A DNA stretch of 64,000 bases from Ornithinimicrobium sufpigmenti (GTDB lineage: Bacteria > Actinomycetota > Actinomycetes > Actinomycetales > Dermatophilaceae): positions 3,038,001-3,102,000 of the forward strand of contig NZ_CP036403.1 in assembly GCF_004322775.1 (NCBI RefSeq). The letters are read 5' to 3'. Positions 26,092 through 35,639 of the stretch are shown in pieces. The notes under the pieces are model-generated. The model did not search any database, was not told where the DNA came from, and worked only from the letters and a program-made list of their open reading frames with translations. Each line of letters opens with the position of its first letter. Position 1 is the first letter of the stretch. Both the position numbers and the translations under genes were made by a program.

Positions 26092-28476
26092 TCAGCCGCT
26101 GATTGCGACGAAGGCGGCGTGCGTCCAGTCGCCGTCGGGGGCTGATTCTCGCAGTTCGATGCACGCCTGCCGGAGGGCCTGGGCGGGGGGGTGCTGCGCC
26201 AGCAGCTCACCGGTCCGCGACATCAGCGCACGCGCTCGGTCGTCGTCGACCGCCCATTGGGCAGCGATCACCGAGCGAGCGCCAGCCTCTAGGAGCGCGG
26301 GGACCAGCCCGTAGGGCTCATCCCCCCGCCCAACTCGGTAGGCGCCGCCGTCGCACACGCTCAGCACGACGCAGCCCACGTTCGCCGCATCGAGTCGGCG
26401 TATCGCGTCCGCGGTCACCGGACCGGGGTGGTCCAGCTCGGGAGAGAGCAGCAGCTGGTGGTCGAAGAGCGCCGCGTCGCCGGGGAATGACCCGTGCGCG
26501 GCCACCTGGATCACGTCGCACCTTGCGGCCGCCCTGGAAAGCGCCTCGAAGGTCGCGTCCTCTTGGGCAAACGGCTCCACCGTGAGACCCCGACCTCGCC
26601 ATGCGGCGGTGAGCAGCTCCATCTCCTTCATTGCCCCCGGTAGCTGTGGCAGACCGGCATAACCCACGAGCGGGTCCGCCAGCACACCCAGCCGCCGTAC
26701 CTGGCCTTCCCGCCGCTGGCGGAGACGTGACCACACCGACCCGCTGGGGACCACCGTCACCGCGGCGTCGTCGAGCAGCCACCGGCCTGCGTCGTCCCGC
26801 AGCGCCATCCACGGCACCAGGTGCAGCGAACGCTGGGGCACCACGACCCAGTGATCGCAGTCGTCGGCCAACCCGGTCTCCCGCACTGGTGCGAGCAACA
26901 GCTCGTGCATGGCGGTCAGGTAGTCCTTGGCGAGCGGGCCCGGGGGACGGGGGACTGAAGACATGGCGAGACGGGTCTTCAGCACCGCGTTACCGAGTGC
27001 ACTGGTGTCAAGGGGGCTGCGATCGTCGATCGTGAACCGCGCCGTCGTCACCTGGTGGGCGTCAAGGTCCGGCAGCCGCACGTATGTCGCATCCGCTGCC
27101 GTCAGCACCACCACACCGGGGAGATACGCGGGGTGCGACCACCTGTGAGGGAGCACGTAGCGGAGCATCACCTCCCCCGGCCGCAGCAGCCGCTGCACGG
27201 ACCTCAGGTCCGTAGGGTCCGCGACGCCCGCGTAGCCTGCCCCGACCTGGGCGGACCGTTCCTCCAGCTCCGCCAGAGCGTCCTCAGATCCTACCGGTAG
27301 CTGGCTCAGCAGCCGCATCTCCACGAGGACCGGGTCATCTGTTAGCGCGGGTGGGAAGTCGGTCGCCGTGCGCTCCAGAATCGTGCAGAGTTCGTCGTCC
27401 GGGGTGGTCAGCAGCCCATCCAGGCCGTCGAGGAGAGTGCGAGCCGAGGCGGTCTCGGTGAGGTGGAAGATCTGGGCCACGTCGGGGGTGTCGATCCTCA
27501 CGAGGTGGGCGAGGTCCTCCCCGACCAGCTCGTCCAGCCGAGCAGCCTGCATCAATCGGCCCAACCGGCTGCGGAATCGTGCTCGCGGGTCGTGCACCTC
27601 GTAAAACGCCTTCCTCAGCCGGTCGAGCGACTCGCGGTCGAACGCCCGGGCACCGTCGACGAGGATCGCCCGGCAGGCGACCGCCCATGCCTCCTGCTGG
27701 CCTTCCGAGGCGGCGAGGGCCAGCGCGGTGGCCAGCCGGTCGGCAAGGCTGGACGGCACACCGAGGTCGAGCCGGACCGCGGCGTCGGTAAGCGACCGCG
27801 CCAGCACCGAACGCTTCATCGCCTCCTCCGGGCGGTCGAACACGTCGTGCGGCACGCAAGCGTGAGCAGCCCGCACCAATCGCGCGAGCAGGCCTTGCAC
27901 GTCCTCAGCGAACATGGACTCGACGCGCCCAAGCCAGAGGTCGAGGACCTGGATGGTCAAGCTGGTCAGCTGCTCGACCTGCGCCACCTCGGCGTGCGCC
28001 GCGCCACCCTCCCAGGCGGCGACAGTGTCCTCGAGCAGCTGCCGGGCCAGTTCTTTTTGGACCTCCGCCTCGGCCTCGGGGAGGGCGGCGCGAGTCCAGA
28101 ACGAGCAGTCGGCCGCGATGATCCGTGCCTCCCCAGCCACCGACGGACAGTCCACAGCGTCCGCGGCGTCTGCCAGGCGGAGCAAGGCTTGGCGGACCTG
28201 GCCGTACTCCTCCGGGGTCTTTGCGGTGGCGTAGTTGACGGTGAACCGCAGCAGCGACGCCTTGATAGCCGCCTCGTGCTCACCTGCAAGGTAGAAGATT
28301 GCCTGCGCGGCTAGAGACCACGGTCCGGCCCTCGGATCACCTTGCGCGAGGGCGCGGCGGGCCTCGTCGTACGCCGCCCGGCCGGTCTCGGCGTTGACGT
28401 GCTGTGGGTGGGCTGCCAACCACGCATCGCCGTCACCCCGTTGAACCGCGGCATAGAGCTCTCCGAGCACAGTCAT
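26092..28476 (-). CDS. CHAT-domain (caspase-like) protease with helical N-terminal region
   Basis: A 794-residue protein. The N-terminal ~430 residues are mostly amphipathic helices with Ala/Leu/Glu/Asp-rich repeats, resembling a TPR-like or helical-array sensor. The C-terminal ~300 residues are a CHAT caspase-family peptidase: a CHAT-typical HLVPWMAL strand, the catalytic His (~661) in QVAAHGSFPGD and the catalytic Cys (~708) in VVLSVCDGGA, then 'LLEAGARSVIAAQWAVDD'. Both catalytic residues are intact. It is the last gene of a three-gene operon with a hydrolase and another CHAT protein. ATG at 28476 lies 14 nt after the hydrolase stop. The length and layout suggest a signalling or cell-death protease; that role is inference. 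Confidence 0.85.
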   Translation of the reverse strand: MTVLGELYAAVQRGDGDAWLAAHPQHVNAETGRAAYDEARRALAQGDPRAGPWSLAAQAIFYLAGEHEAAIKASLLRFTVNYATAKTPEEYGQVRQALLRLADAADAVDCPSVAGEARIIAADCSFWTRAALPEAEAEVQKELARQLLEDTVAAWEGGAAHAEVAQVEQLTSLTIQVLDLWLGRVESMFAEDVQGLLARLVRAAHACVPHDVFDRPEEAMKRSVLARSLTDAAVRLDLGVPSSLADRLATALALAASEGQQEAWAVACRAILVDGARAFDRESLDRLRKAFYEVHDPRARFRSRLGRLMQAARLDELVGEDLAHLVRIDTPDVAQIFHLTETASARTLLDGLDGLLTTPDDELCTILERTATDFPPALTDDPVLVEMRLLSQLPVGSEDALAELEERSAQVGAGYAGVADPTDLRSVQRLLRPGEVMLRYVLPHRWSHPAYLPGVVVLTAADATYVRLPDLDAHQVTTARFTIDDRSPLDTSALGNAVLKTRLAMSSVPRPPGPLAKDYLTAMHELLLAPVRETGLADDCDHWVVVPQRSLHLVPWMALRDDAGRWLLDDAAVTVVPSGSVWSRLRQRREGQVRRLGVLADPLVGYAGLPQLPGAMKEMELLTAAWRGRGLTVEPFAQEDATFEALSRAAARCDVIQVAAHGSFPGDAALFDHQLLLSPELDHPGPVTADAIRRLDAANVGCVVLSVCDGGAYRVGRGDEPYGLVPALLEAGARSVIAAQWAVDDDRARALMSRTGELLAQHPPAQALRQACIELRESAPDGDWTHAAFVAISG

Positions 28477-28490
28477 CTCTGCGTCCCACC

Positions 28491-29981
28491 TTACGGTTCG
28501 GCCAACAGGGGTGCGGCCAGCCACCGGGTGAGCGCCTCGCCGGTCGCTCGTTGGGAGAACATCGCGCAATGCCAGAAGAACTCGGTCTGCCCCAACGCGA
28601 CATGCTGGTCAGCGCCAAGGTTGAGGTCGGCGCGGCCGGTGACCCGGGCGACGCCGTCGGTGGGCACGACGATGTCATTGGCCTCACCTTTGAAGACGCT
28701 GTCCACAAGCCCGTCCACGCCGCGAACCAGCCGAAGCAGCCGGCCGGTCGGCTCGAACTCCACGTCGACGGCATACTCCTTGGCCCCAAACTCGCCGAGG
28801 AAAGGCAGTCTTCTCAGCCGGTCGTCGTCGGGCCGCATCACGGCCAGCCCAGGCAGCTCCTGGACCGTGCCCGCCAGCAGTGACCGCACCACGGTGAGCA
28901 GGCCGGAGAGCGTGTCGGTGACCACGGACCAGGGTCCGTCGGGGATCAGGTTCACCATGGTGGTGACCCGATCCAGGTAGGCCCGGATGTGCCGAGGGTC
29001 CGCCAGCGGGGTGCCCCCGTTGGGAGTGGCGACGTAGACGAGGCTGCGCACATCGAGCGGAGCGTCCGGAACGCTCATCGCCTTAGCGACGGCGCGCCCG
29101 ACTAGACCGCCTCGGCTGTGGGAGAGCAGGTCTACCGCGATCCGACGGCCCCTCGGCAGGTGGACCAGCAGCTCGGCCACGTTGTCGTCGAGGTCGGCGG
29201 ACAGCGTGTGGTGGTCAAACGCCAGGACGCGGCCCTGATAGGCGGTATGCAGCGCACCGAAGTCGTCCTCATGCAATCCCTGGAAGGAGCCGTGGCTTGA
29301 GCTCGCAGTCCCGTGCAGTAGGAGGAGCGTCCTACCTTCTCCGAGCAATGACCAGTCGGTGACCGGGTCAGCACCGGCGGTGCGGAAGCCGGACGGGGTC
29401 AGCCAGCGGATCCCCTGCGGGCGCGACCGGTTCTCGTACGCTTTGACCAGCGCCCTGCTAGTCAGGCCGATCGCCTTCTCGACCAGCGGCACCACGAACA
29501 CCGTCAGCAGCTTGGTGCCCACGGTCGCGACCAGACCGCGGTCGGCGACGTCTGCGTCCTGGGCGACGGCGGGATCCTGGGCCACCGTGCGGTCCACGGT
29601 GAACGCGACCTTAGTCGGGTCGGTGGGGTCGACCTCCGGAAGGTGCCAGGTGATCACACCGGCCTCGTCGGCCATCATCAGCACCTGCGGCTGTCGCTCC
29701 CCCAGGTCGGGAACCCGCAGCGTCATGCCAGGGGCGCCACCGCGCGTGACCAGGCCGTCGACGGCGAATTTGTCCTCCTCCGCCCGCACCTCCACCGCGT
29801 GTTGCTGCACGAACTCCTGCTGGGCCAGGGCGAACTGGAGCGCAGCAGTGGCGTTCGGCTCCTCCACCGACCGCCCGCCCATGAGGCCGGGCTGCCGCTC
29901 GGCCGTGCCGACGAGCCCGGGAGCCTCGAGGGTCACCCCCTCGCCCAGGTCGACGGGAACCGACTGCAGTGCGACTGGCAT
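28491..29981 (-). CDS. Alpha/beta hydrolase (lipase-like) with N-terminal accessory domain
   Basis: A 496-residue protein. Residues 1-~190 form an accessory region with beta-strand character ('KFAVDGLVTRGGAPGMTLRV'). Residues ~210-496 are a lipase-like alpha/beta hydrolase: oxyanion loop LLLLHGTASSSHGSF, then nucleophile elbow LLSHSRGGLVG with Ser289, then 'YVATPNGGTPLAD', a segment found in PGAP1-like and triacylglycerol-type lipases. A late HCAMF region may give the catalytic His. There is no signal peptide, so it acts inside the cell. It lies between two CHAT protease genes, overlapping the upstream one by 1 nt (TGATG). It is the probable effector or regulated partner. Confidence 0.83.
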   Translation of the reverse strand: MPVALQSVPVDLGEGVTLEAPGLVGTAERQPGLMGGRSVEEPNATAALQFALAQQEFVQQHAVEVRAEEDKFAVDGLVTRGGAPGMTLRVPDLGERQPQVLMMADEAGVITWHLPEVDPTDPTKVAFTVDRTVAQDPAVAQDADVADRGLVATVGTKLLTVFVVPLVEKAIGLTSRALVKAYENRSRPQGIRWLTPSGFRTAGADPVTDWSLLGEGRTLLLLHGTASSSHGSFQGLHEDDFGALHTAYQGRVLAFDHHTLSADLDDNVAELLVHLPRGRRIAVDLLSHSRGGLVGRAVAKAMSVPDAPLDVRSLVYVATPNGGTPLADPRHIRAYLDRVTTMVNLIPDGPWSVVTDTLSGLLTVVRSLLAGTVQELPGLAVMRPDDDRLRRLPFLGEFGAKEYAVDVEFEPTGRLLRLVRGVDGLVDSVFKGEANDIVVPTDGVARVTGRADLNLGADQHVALGQTEFFWHCAMFSQRATGEALTRWLAAPLLAEP

Positions 29982-32119
29982 CAGGACTCCTTCGGACGGC
30001 GCAGCACGAGGTTCGGGTGGCCGTAGAACACGTAGGCCATCGGCGTCGCGGACGCGGTCGTCTCCGTGTCGGCGCGGAACGTCTCCCGGATCCGGCGTAC
30101 TGCCTCGCCCACGGGGATGCCCTCATCGAGCGTCTGCTCGTAGAAGGTAAGGCTGATGTCCCGGGCCACGTCGTCGTCGACGTTCCACAGCGGCGCAAGG
30201 AAGCCGCGACACCCGGAGACGAGGAACGCAGACGCCAGACCGCCGTAGGAGCTCAGCACGATGCTGGCGGTGCCCACCTGGCAGGCGTTGAGGAAGACGA
30301 ACGGCCGCGAGGCACGGCCCAACTTCGACCCCTCGATAGATGCAGGGTCGACGACCCGCTTGTCGCGCAGGACGATCCCGGTGTGCTGCTGGGCAGTCAG
30401 GCCGACCTTCCCGTGCGCAGCCATGTGCACGACCGCGGGCCGGTAAGGCGTCTCACCCCGCGTCAGCAGGTCGTTCAGAAGCCGAAGCACCTGATCCTCC
30501 TCGATATCGACGGGCACGGCGTCATAGCTGAGAATCAGGTGGTTGGCCTCCTCCACCGCGGCGGGGAGGTCGGCGATGCCGGTCACGTTGTAGTCCCCGA
30601 CCACGACCGCCATCGTCGTCGCATCGACCACCGCGTCCGGAGGGCTGACCGGGAGGGCTGGGCCGAGACTCTGCGGCTCCGGATCGATCCATCGGCCCAC
30701 CGACCACAGGACGCCGAGCTGCTGGTTGGGCTCCGCGGCGACGGAGCCGTCAGACCGGCGCCCCCCTGGCAGGCAGGCGGCCGGCACGTGCTGGTCGCCC
30801 TCCACCCAGGCCAGTTCCCAGGGCACGAACGGCTCGCGGGTGACCAGCATGAGCGTGGGCACCCGGTTCGCCTGCTCCGCCTGGACTTTCTCCCAGACTG
30901 CGGCCAGCAGCCGCCAGAACTCGATCGGCAGCACCTGGGACACCCGCAGACCCAGCCCGCGAAGGGTGTTGCCAAGCAGCCCGGATCCTTTCAGCGCCGG
31001 CAGCTGAGCCATCAGCTGCTCGGCAAACGCCTGGGCGTTAGCGACCGGGAGCGAGGTCTCGACCTGGTAATCCGGGCGGGCGACGTCGTGCGGCGACTGG
31101 AAGAGCCAGTGCAACTCTGGCCGACCCTGCTGGCTGAGGATCGTGACCGTCAGATCGGCCTGGTTAGTGTCCGCGGTGCCGATCTGCGAGCCGCCGCCGG
31201 TGCTGAGTCCGGACGCCCCGGCTGTCCAGCTCGGACCCGCGGGCTCGTCGGTGGCTAGGTCGCCGTGCTTGCCGCGCCCGGCAGGCAGCACGGTTATGTC
31301 GCACCAGGCGCGACCGACCACGCCGCCGTCGATCGAGAATACGACCTCTATGCTCCGGTCGATGTTTGCCCGGACGTCGTCGGCGACCACCGTGAAGCTC
31401 ACCGTCGCGTTCTCCGGGTCGTCCCGCTCGATGGTCAGGGGTTGCCGCATACCTTGAGGAAAACGGAACCCGAACCCGTCCACCTGGACCTCGAAGGTCA
31501 GCAGGGCGGCCGCATTCGGCCGGATGACCGGTCTGTCCTCGGCTGACCGCGCTTCGCCGGCGAAGCCGACCTCGACCTGGAACGGCGTCCCTGCCGGAGC
31601 GCTGGTCGGGCCCGTCACCCGCGGGAAGGCGCGAAAGCGGGCGACGTCGCCGTCGCTGCGCGCCGAACCAGTTCGGCCCACCGTCGAGGCGTGCGCCTCG
31701 GCCGGGCCCGACGCCACAGGCACAGCCTTACGCGCACCCTCGACGGGCACCGTGCGACCCCCTCCACGGGTGCCGCCGCCGCCGATGTGAATGCCGAGCA
31801 CAGACCTTCCCCGCAGGACGACCGTTCCCGGCCTCGCCCCCCGCCAGCCGTCGGCAGTGTCGAGGACGTCTAGGGTGGTGGCGGCCCCGAGTTCGTCAAG
31901 CCGCAGCGCCGTTCGAGCCGGGACCGCCGGGTCGGCTCGAGTCAAATGCTTCCGTGCGCTGCCGGCCTGCATGGTGACCAGGCGCGGCGGGTGGTGGAGC
32001 CTGTCAACCATCACAATGTATGCCGTACCTGGTTGCGTAGCGACGGCCTCCAGGGCTTCGCCTGCCAGCAAATCCGCATCGAGGACCTGCACCGAATGGA
32101 GTCCTCCCGGGCCGCCCAT
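29981..32119 (-). CDS. CHAT-domain protease with N-terminal beta-rich region
   Basis: A protein of about 712 residues. The N-terminal ~350 residues include a Gly-rich turn (GIHIGGGGTRGGG) and beta-sandwich-like strands ('PFQVEVGFAG', 'FSIDGGVVGRAWCDITVLP'). The C-terminal CHAT peptidase has the catalytic His (~569) in VVHMAAHGKVGL and Cys (~613) in VFLNACQVGTAS, followed by 'SGCRGFLAPLWNVDDDVARD', a strong CHAT signature. Start: ATG at 32119 preceded by an AGGAGG 11 nt upstream; this spacing is a bit long, so a GTG about eight codons downstream is possible. It is first in the operon. Its different N-terminal region from the other CHAT protein suggests sensor and executor roles. Confidence 0.82.
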   Translation of the reverse strand: MGGPGGLHSVQVLDADLLAGEALEAVATQPGTAYIVMVDRLHHPPRLVTMQAGSARKHLTRADPAVPARTALRLDELGAATTLDVLDTADGWRGARPGTVVLRGRSVLGIHIGGGGTRGGGRTVPVEGARKAVPVASGPAEAHASTVGRTGSARSDGDVARFRAFPRVTGPTSAPAGTPFQVEVGFAGEARSAEDRPVIRPNAAALLTFEVQVDGFGFRFPQGMRQPLTIERDDPENATVSFTVVADDVRANIDRSIEVVFSIDGGVVGRAWCDITVLPAGRGKHGDLATDEPAGPSWTAGASGLSTGGGSQIGTADTNQADLTVTILSQQGRPELHWLFQSPHDVARPDYQVETSLPVANAQAFAEQLMAQLPALKGSGLLGNTLRGLGLRVSQVLPIEFWRLLAAVWEKVQAEQANRVPTLMLVTREPFVPWELAWVEGDQHVPAACLPGGRRSDGSVAAEPNQQLGVLWSVGRWIDPEPQSLGPALPVSPPDAVVDATTMAVVVGDYNVTGIADLPAAVEEANHLILSYDAVPVDIEEDQVLRLLNDLLTRGETPYRPAVVHMAAHGKVGLTAQQHTGIVLRDKRVVDPASIEGSKLGRASRPFVFLNACQVGTASIVLSSYGGLASAFLVSGCRGFLAPLWNVDDDVARDISLTFYEQTLDEGIPVGEAVRRIRETFRADTETTASATPMAYVFYGHPNLVLRRPKES

Positions 32120-32210
32120 GCCCCGATCGTCCTCCTCCTCGCCCGGCCTGACAAGGGGGCGACGAGACTCACCTAGAGTGGCTCTCCCCAATCATGGTGG
32201 AGGTAGGAGC

Positions 32211-32930
32211 GTGACACGCCGGCTGGTGTCGCTCTACACCTACGATCACCTCACCAACGCGGTCTCCGCGATGCCTTCCCCCGAGGCCTGGGGCGATGCA
32301 GCGGCGTTCTTCGACCTGCTGGCCGACTTGGCACTGACCGAGCAGGGCAGTCCGGCAGCGGTGGAGAGCGGGCGGCTGGAGGGGCTCGGTGCCGGCGAGG
32401 GGGAGGCCGACTACCCGAACGGGTCCGACGCCTTCTACGGCAACCACTGCGCGGACGCGGACTATCCCGACCGGTTCGCGCTCTCTGCCCACGGACAGGT
32501 ATGCGCGGCAGTGCTCGCAGTTTGGGCCCTTCTGGTGGTGGAGCAACACCGGGTGCGCGCACTGGGAGGTGAACCAGCACGCTACCTCGGTCTGTAGACG
32601 GCCCGCACGTCCGCTCCGGTCCTGGTCGTCGGTAACTACTTCGACGGCGTGACAGACCACGACGGCGCAGTGGCGACCGACTGGTTGCTGCGGAACAGCC
32701 GGCTGCTCAGCTACGCGGGCTGGGGCCAGACGGCATACGGCCGCCGTCAGTGTGCGACCGACCACATCGACGACTACCTGCTGACCAGGTCGTTGCCGTC
32801 CAGGGGTGAGGTATACCCGGCCAACCCGAACCCGTTCCTGCCGCAGGCCCGTATGGCGCAGTCGGCACCTCTCGTGGGGCTGCCCATGCCGTGGCTGCTG
32901 CAGACCGAGCTCCCGGCTGGGAGCCGCTAG
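32211..32930 (+). pseudogene. Decayed S33-type (TAP-like) peptidase, C-terminal part
   Basis: The sequence matches the C-terminal TAP-like region of actinobacterial tripeptidyl-aminopeptidase/alpha-beta hydrolases: 'YDHLTNAVSAMPSPEAW', 'CADADYPDRF', then PVLVVGNYFDGVTDHDGA, 'LLSYAGWGQTAYGR' and 'CATDHIDDYLLT'. The frame shifts near 32520 and a TAG (32595-32597) interrupts the reading frame before PVLVVGNY. The N-terminal half with the catalytic Ser is missing. It follows directly on the divergent CHAT operon and was perhaps cut when that operon arrived. I call it a dead remnant. Confidence 0.75.
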
Positions 32931-33712
32931 TCAGTCGACCGGTACGGCTCCCCTGGGATGAGCCACCGCACCCGGTGCCGGACGTCCGAGGGAGCCAGCG
33001 CGAGCGCCTCCTCGACGGCTGGGCGGCCGGAGCGGAAGTGCGACCAGCCCTCGTAGTGGACGGGCACCGCCACCCGCGGGCGGGTCAGCGCGACGAGCTC
33101 CACCGCTCGCCGGCCGGTCATCGTGTAGCGCACCGGACCGGTCACCGCGAAGCGCACGCCGCCGACGTGGACGAGCGCCACGTCCACCCGCAGACGGGCG
33201 GCGACGCGGCGCAGCGACCGGTGCAGCACGGTGTCACCGGTCACCCACAACCGGACCTCCTCCTCCCCGGCGCGACGCACCGCGAAGCCGACCACGTCCC
33301 CCACGACCGGGCCGGACAGCGGAGGGCCGTGGTGCGCCGGGGTGGCGGTGACCTCCAGGGGTGGCAGGTTCGCAGCCTGCAGCACCGTCACCTCCCCCGG
33401 GGCCATCCCTAGCGCGTTCGGCAGACCAAGCCTCCGCGCCCCGCTGACCGTGGTCAGCACGGTGCCCACCGCTGGCAGGAGCTGCCTTCCGGCAGCGTCG
33501 AGGTTGTCGCCGTGCCGGTCATGGCTCAGGAGGACCGCGTCGATATGCGGCAGGTCGCGGAGCCCCAGGGCCGGCCCCGCCAGCTTGTCCGACGACGTGC
33601 CCCAGCCGAAGTCGTAGTGCCCCCCGGCCGGGTCGAACGTCGGGTCGGTCAGGAGGTGCCAGCCGTCGAGCTCGATGAGGACGGTCGGGCCACCGATGTG
33701 GGTGAGGATCAC
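32927..33712 (-). CDS. Metallo-beta-lactamase-fold hydrolase, UlaG-like
   Basis: A 261-residue MBL-fold protein. The start (ILTHIGGPTVLIELDGWHLLTDPTFD) is the UlaG/YtnP-like beta-hairpin. The metal motif is LLSHDRHGDNLD, a variation on HxHxDH in which the second His is shifted, and later PAHHGPP, WVTGDTVLH and VPVHYEGW give further ligands. Family members are lactonases or phosphodiesterases. GTG at 33712 overlaps the upstream hydrolase stop (GTGA), making a two-gene operon. Confidence 0.83.
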   Translation of the reverse strand: MILTHIGGPTVLIELDGWHLLTDPTFDPAGGHYDFGWGTSSDKLAGPALGLRDLPHIDAVLLSHDRHGDNLDAAGRQLLPAVGTVLTTVSGARRLGLPNALGMAPGEVTVLQAANLPPLEVTATPAHHGPPLSGPVVGDVVGFAVRRAGEEEVRLWVTGDTVLHRSLRRVAARLRVDVALVHVGGVRFAVTGPVRYTMTGRRAVELVALTRPRVAVPVHYEGWSHFRSGRPAVEEALALAPSDVRHRVRWLIPGEPYRSTD

Positions 33713-34503
33713 CGCGCGTGCTCCACCGCCCACGTCAGGACGTCGTCGGCGATCTGCTCCCAGCCTTCCTGCGCGGGCAGCAGGTGGGCGTAGCCCTCGT
33801 ACTCCCAGATCTCGGTGGTCGCCGTCGAGGAGTAGTGCTTCTTGTTCGACCGCTGCACCGCGGGCGGCATGATGTGGTCCTCGCTGCCGGACACGAACAG
33901 CAGGGGTGCCCGCGCGTCGTTCTGGTAGTCGACCCAGGTGCCCTGCATGCCCCGCTGGAAGTTGGCCAGCACGCTGTCCCACAGGATGCCGCCGTCTGCG
34001 GGGATGTGGTACCGCTCGTACAGTCGCGCCGACTCCTCCTCGGTGAAGGTGTTGGTGAACGCATAGCGCCACTGCGCCGGGCTGAGGCCGATCGCCTTGT
34101 GCCGGTTCGCCGGGTTTCGCAGCACCGGAAAGGTGGACCGCACCTGCGACAGCGGCACGACGCGCACCCCCTCCGTCGGGGCCGAGTTCAGCGCCACGGC
34201 GGAGGCGCCGTAGCCGTGGTCCAGCAGGATCTGGGTGAACGCCCCGCCGGCCGAGTGGCCGATGATGATCGGTGGCCGGTCCAGCTCCTTCACGACGTCC
34301 TCGAGGGTGTTCACGATCGCAGGGACGGTGAGGTCGGCGATGACCTGCGGGTCGGCGCGCAGCGCCTCCACCTCGATCTGGAAACCGGGGTAGCCGGGGG
34401 CCAGGACGCGGTAGCCCTTGGTCTCGTAGTGGGTGATCCAGTCCTCCCAGCTGCGCGGCGTGACCCAGAAGCCGTGGACGAGGACGATGGTGTCAGGTTC
34501 CAT
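33709..34503 (-). CDS. Alpha/beta hydrolase
   Basis: A 264-residue cytosolic alpha/beta hydrolase. The oxyanion motif is VLVHGFWVTPRSWEDW, the nucleophile elbow IIGHSAGGAF has Ser84, the acid is probably Asp in SGSEDHIMP and the His is in EGYAHLL. This fits the carboxylesterase/2-hydroxymuconate-semialdehyde-hydrolase-like branch seen beside MBL proteins. It is translationally coupled to the MBL-fold gene, which suggests joint degradation of an ester or lactone. The substrate is unknown. Confidence 0.88.
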   Translation of the reverse strand: MEPDTIVLVHGFWVTPRSWEDWITHYETKGYRVLAPGYPGFQIEVEALRADPQVIADLTVPAIVNTLEDVVKELDRPPIIIGHSAGGAFTQILLDHGYGASAVALNSAPTEGVRVVPLSQVRSTFPVLRNPANRHKAIGLSPAQWRYAFTNTFTEEESARLYERYHIPADGGILWDSVLANFQRGMQGTWVDYQNDARAPLLFVSGSEDHIMPPAVQRSNKKHYSSTATTEIWEYEGYAHLLPAQEGWEQIADDVLTWAVEHAR

Positions 34504-34586
34504 GCTCTTGATCGTGCTGGGCAGCGCAGGGGCGGCGCACTACGCTGAGGGACACATACCCCACGGATCCGGCCAGGAGGTGGACG

Positions 34587-35623
34587 GTGGGACGGCACCG
34601 GGTGGCCCTGATCGTCCTCGACGGCACCTTCGTGCTCGACCTGGCGGTGGCGGTGCAGGCGTTCGGCAGCCGTCCCTCGGTGTTCGCCAAGGTCCGGCAG
34701 GAAGCTGAGGCCCCCTACGAGGTCGGGGTCTGCGGCCAGGTGTCCACGACCACCGCCCTGGGCTTCACCCTGGCCGACCTCAAGCCGATCGACTGGGTCC
34801 GGGGCGCCGACACGGTGGTCGTGCCCGGCCTCGAGGCACCGTGGGCCCCCCAGGACCCGGCGGTGCTCGCGGTGGTGGCCATGGCCGCGAGGGAGGGTGC
34901 GCGCCTGGTGTCGCTGTGCGCCGGGGCGTTCGTGCTGGGCCAGGCCGGCGTGCTCGACGGCCGTCGGGTCACTACCCACTGGGCGCTCGCCGAGGAGTTC
35001 CGCAGGGCCTTCCCCGCACTGAGCTGGTCGAGCACGCCATGTATGTCGATGACGGTCAGGTCCTGTCCTCGGGCGGGATGCTGGCCTCGGTGGACCTCTG
35101 CCTCTACCTCCTGGGCCGGGACCACGGCCAGTCCTACGCCAACGACGTCTCGCGCATCCTCATCAGTCCTCCGCACCGGACGGGTGGTCAGGCGCAGTAC
35201 GCCAAGCCGGCGCGGCTGCCCGCATCCGGCCCCCTGGCGCCGGTGCAGGACTGGGTGGTCGACCACCTCGGTGAGCCGCTGACCGCGGCCCAGGTCGCGA
35301 CGCGGGCGCACATGAGCACACGCACGCTGGAACGGCGGTTCAGGGCCGAGACCGGCGACACCCTCATCGGCTGGATCAGCCGGCGGCGCGTGGAGCGGGC
35401 GCAAGCCCTGCTCGAGGACACCGACCTCACGGTGACCCGGGTGGCCCACGACGTCGGCTTCGGCAGCGCCGAGTCCCTGCGCCGGCACTTCCTGGCCTAC
35501 GCCGGCACCAGCCCCCGCGCCTACCGGGCGGCGTTCCGTGGACCCGTTGCTCCGGTCACGCAAGGCGCCAGGCGTGCATCGTCCACCCCGACGACTCCTG
35601 CGGCGCTCACGCCCAGCACGTAG
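34587..35623 (+). pseudogene. GlxA-type (DJ-1/AraC) transcriptional regulator, frameshifted
   Basis: The first part (from 34587) is a DJ-1/PfpI-like domain: 'HRVALIVLDGTFVLDLAVAV', 'VVVPGLEAPW' and LVSLCAGAFVLG with the Cys in the nucleophile-elbow place. At about 35018-35021 the frame jumps from GCA-CTG to a frame reading ELVEHAMYVDDGQV; one base has been lost. The second part then runs through an intact C-terminal AraC helix-turn-helix (AAQVATRAHMSTRTLERRF and 'VAHDVGFGSAESLRRHFLAY'). Everything except the single frameshift looks functional, so a sequencing error or very recent mutation is possible. It diverges from the hydrolase-MBL pair, which it may have regulated. Confidence 0.8.
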
Positions 35624-35639
35624 TCGAGGTGCCCTTCCG

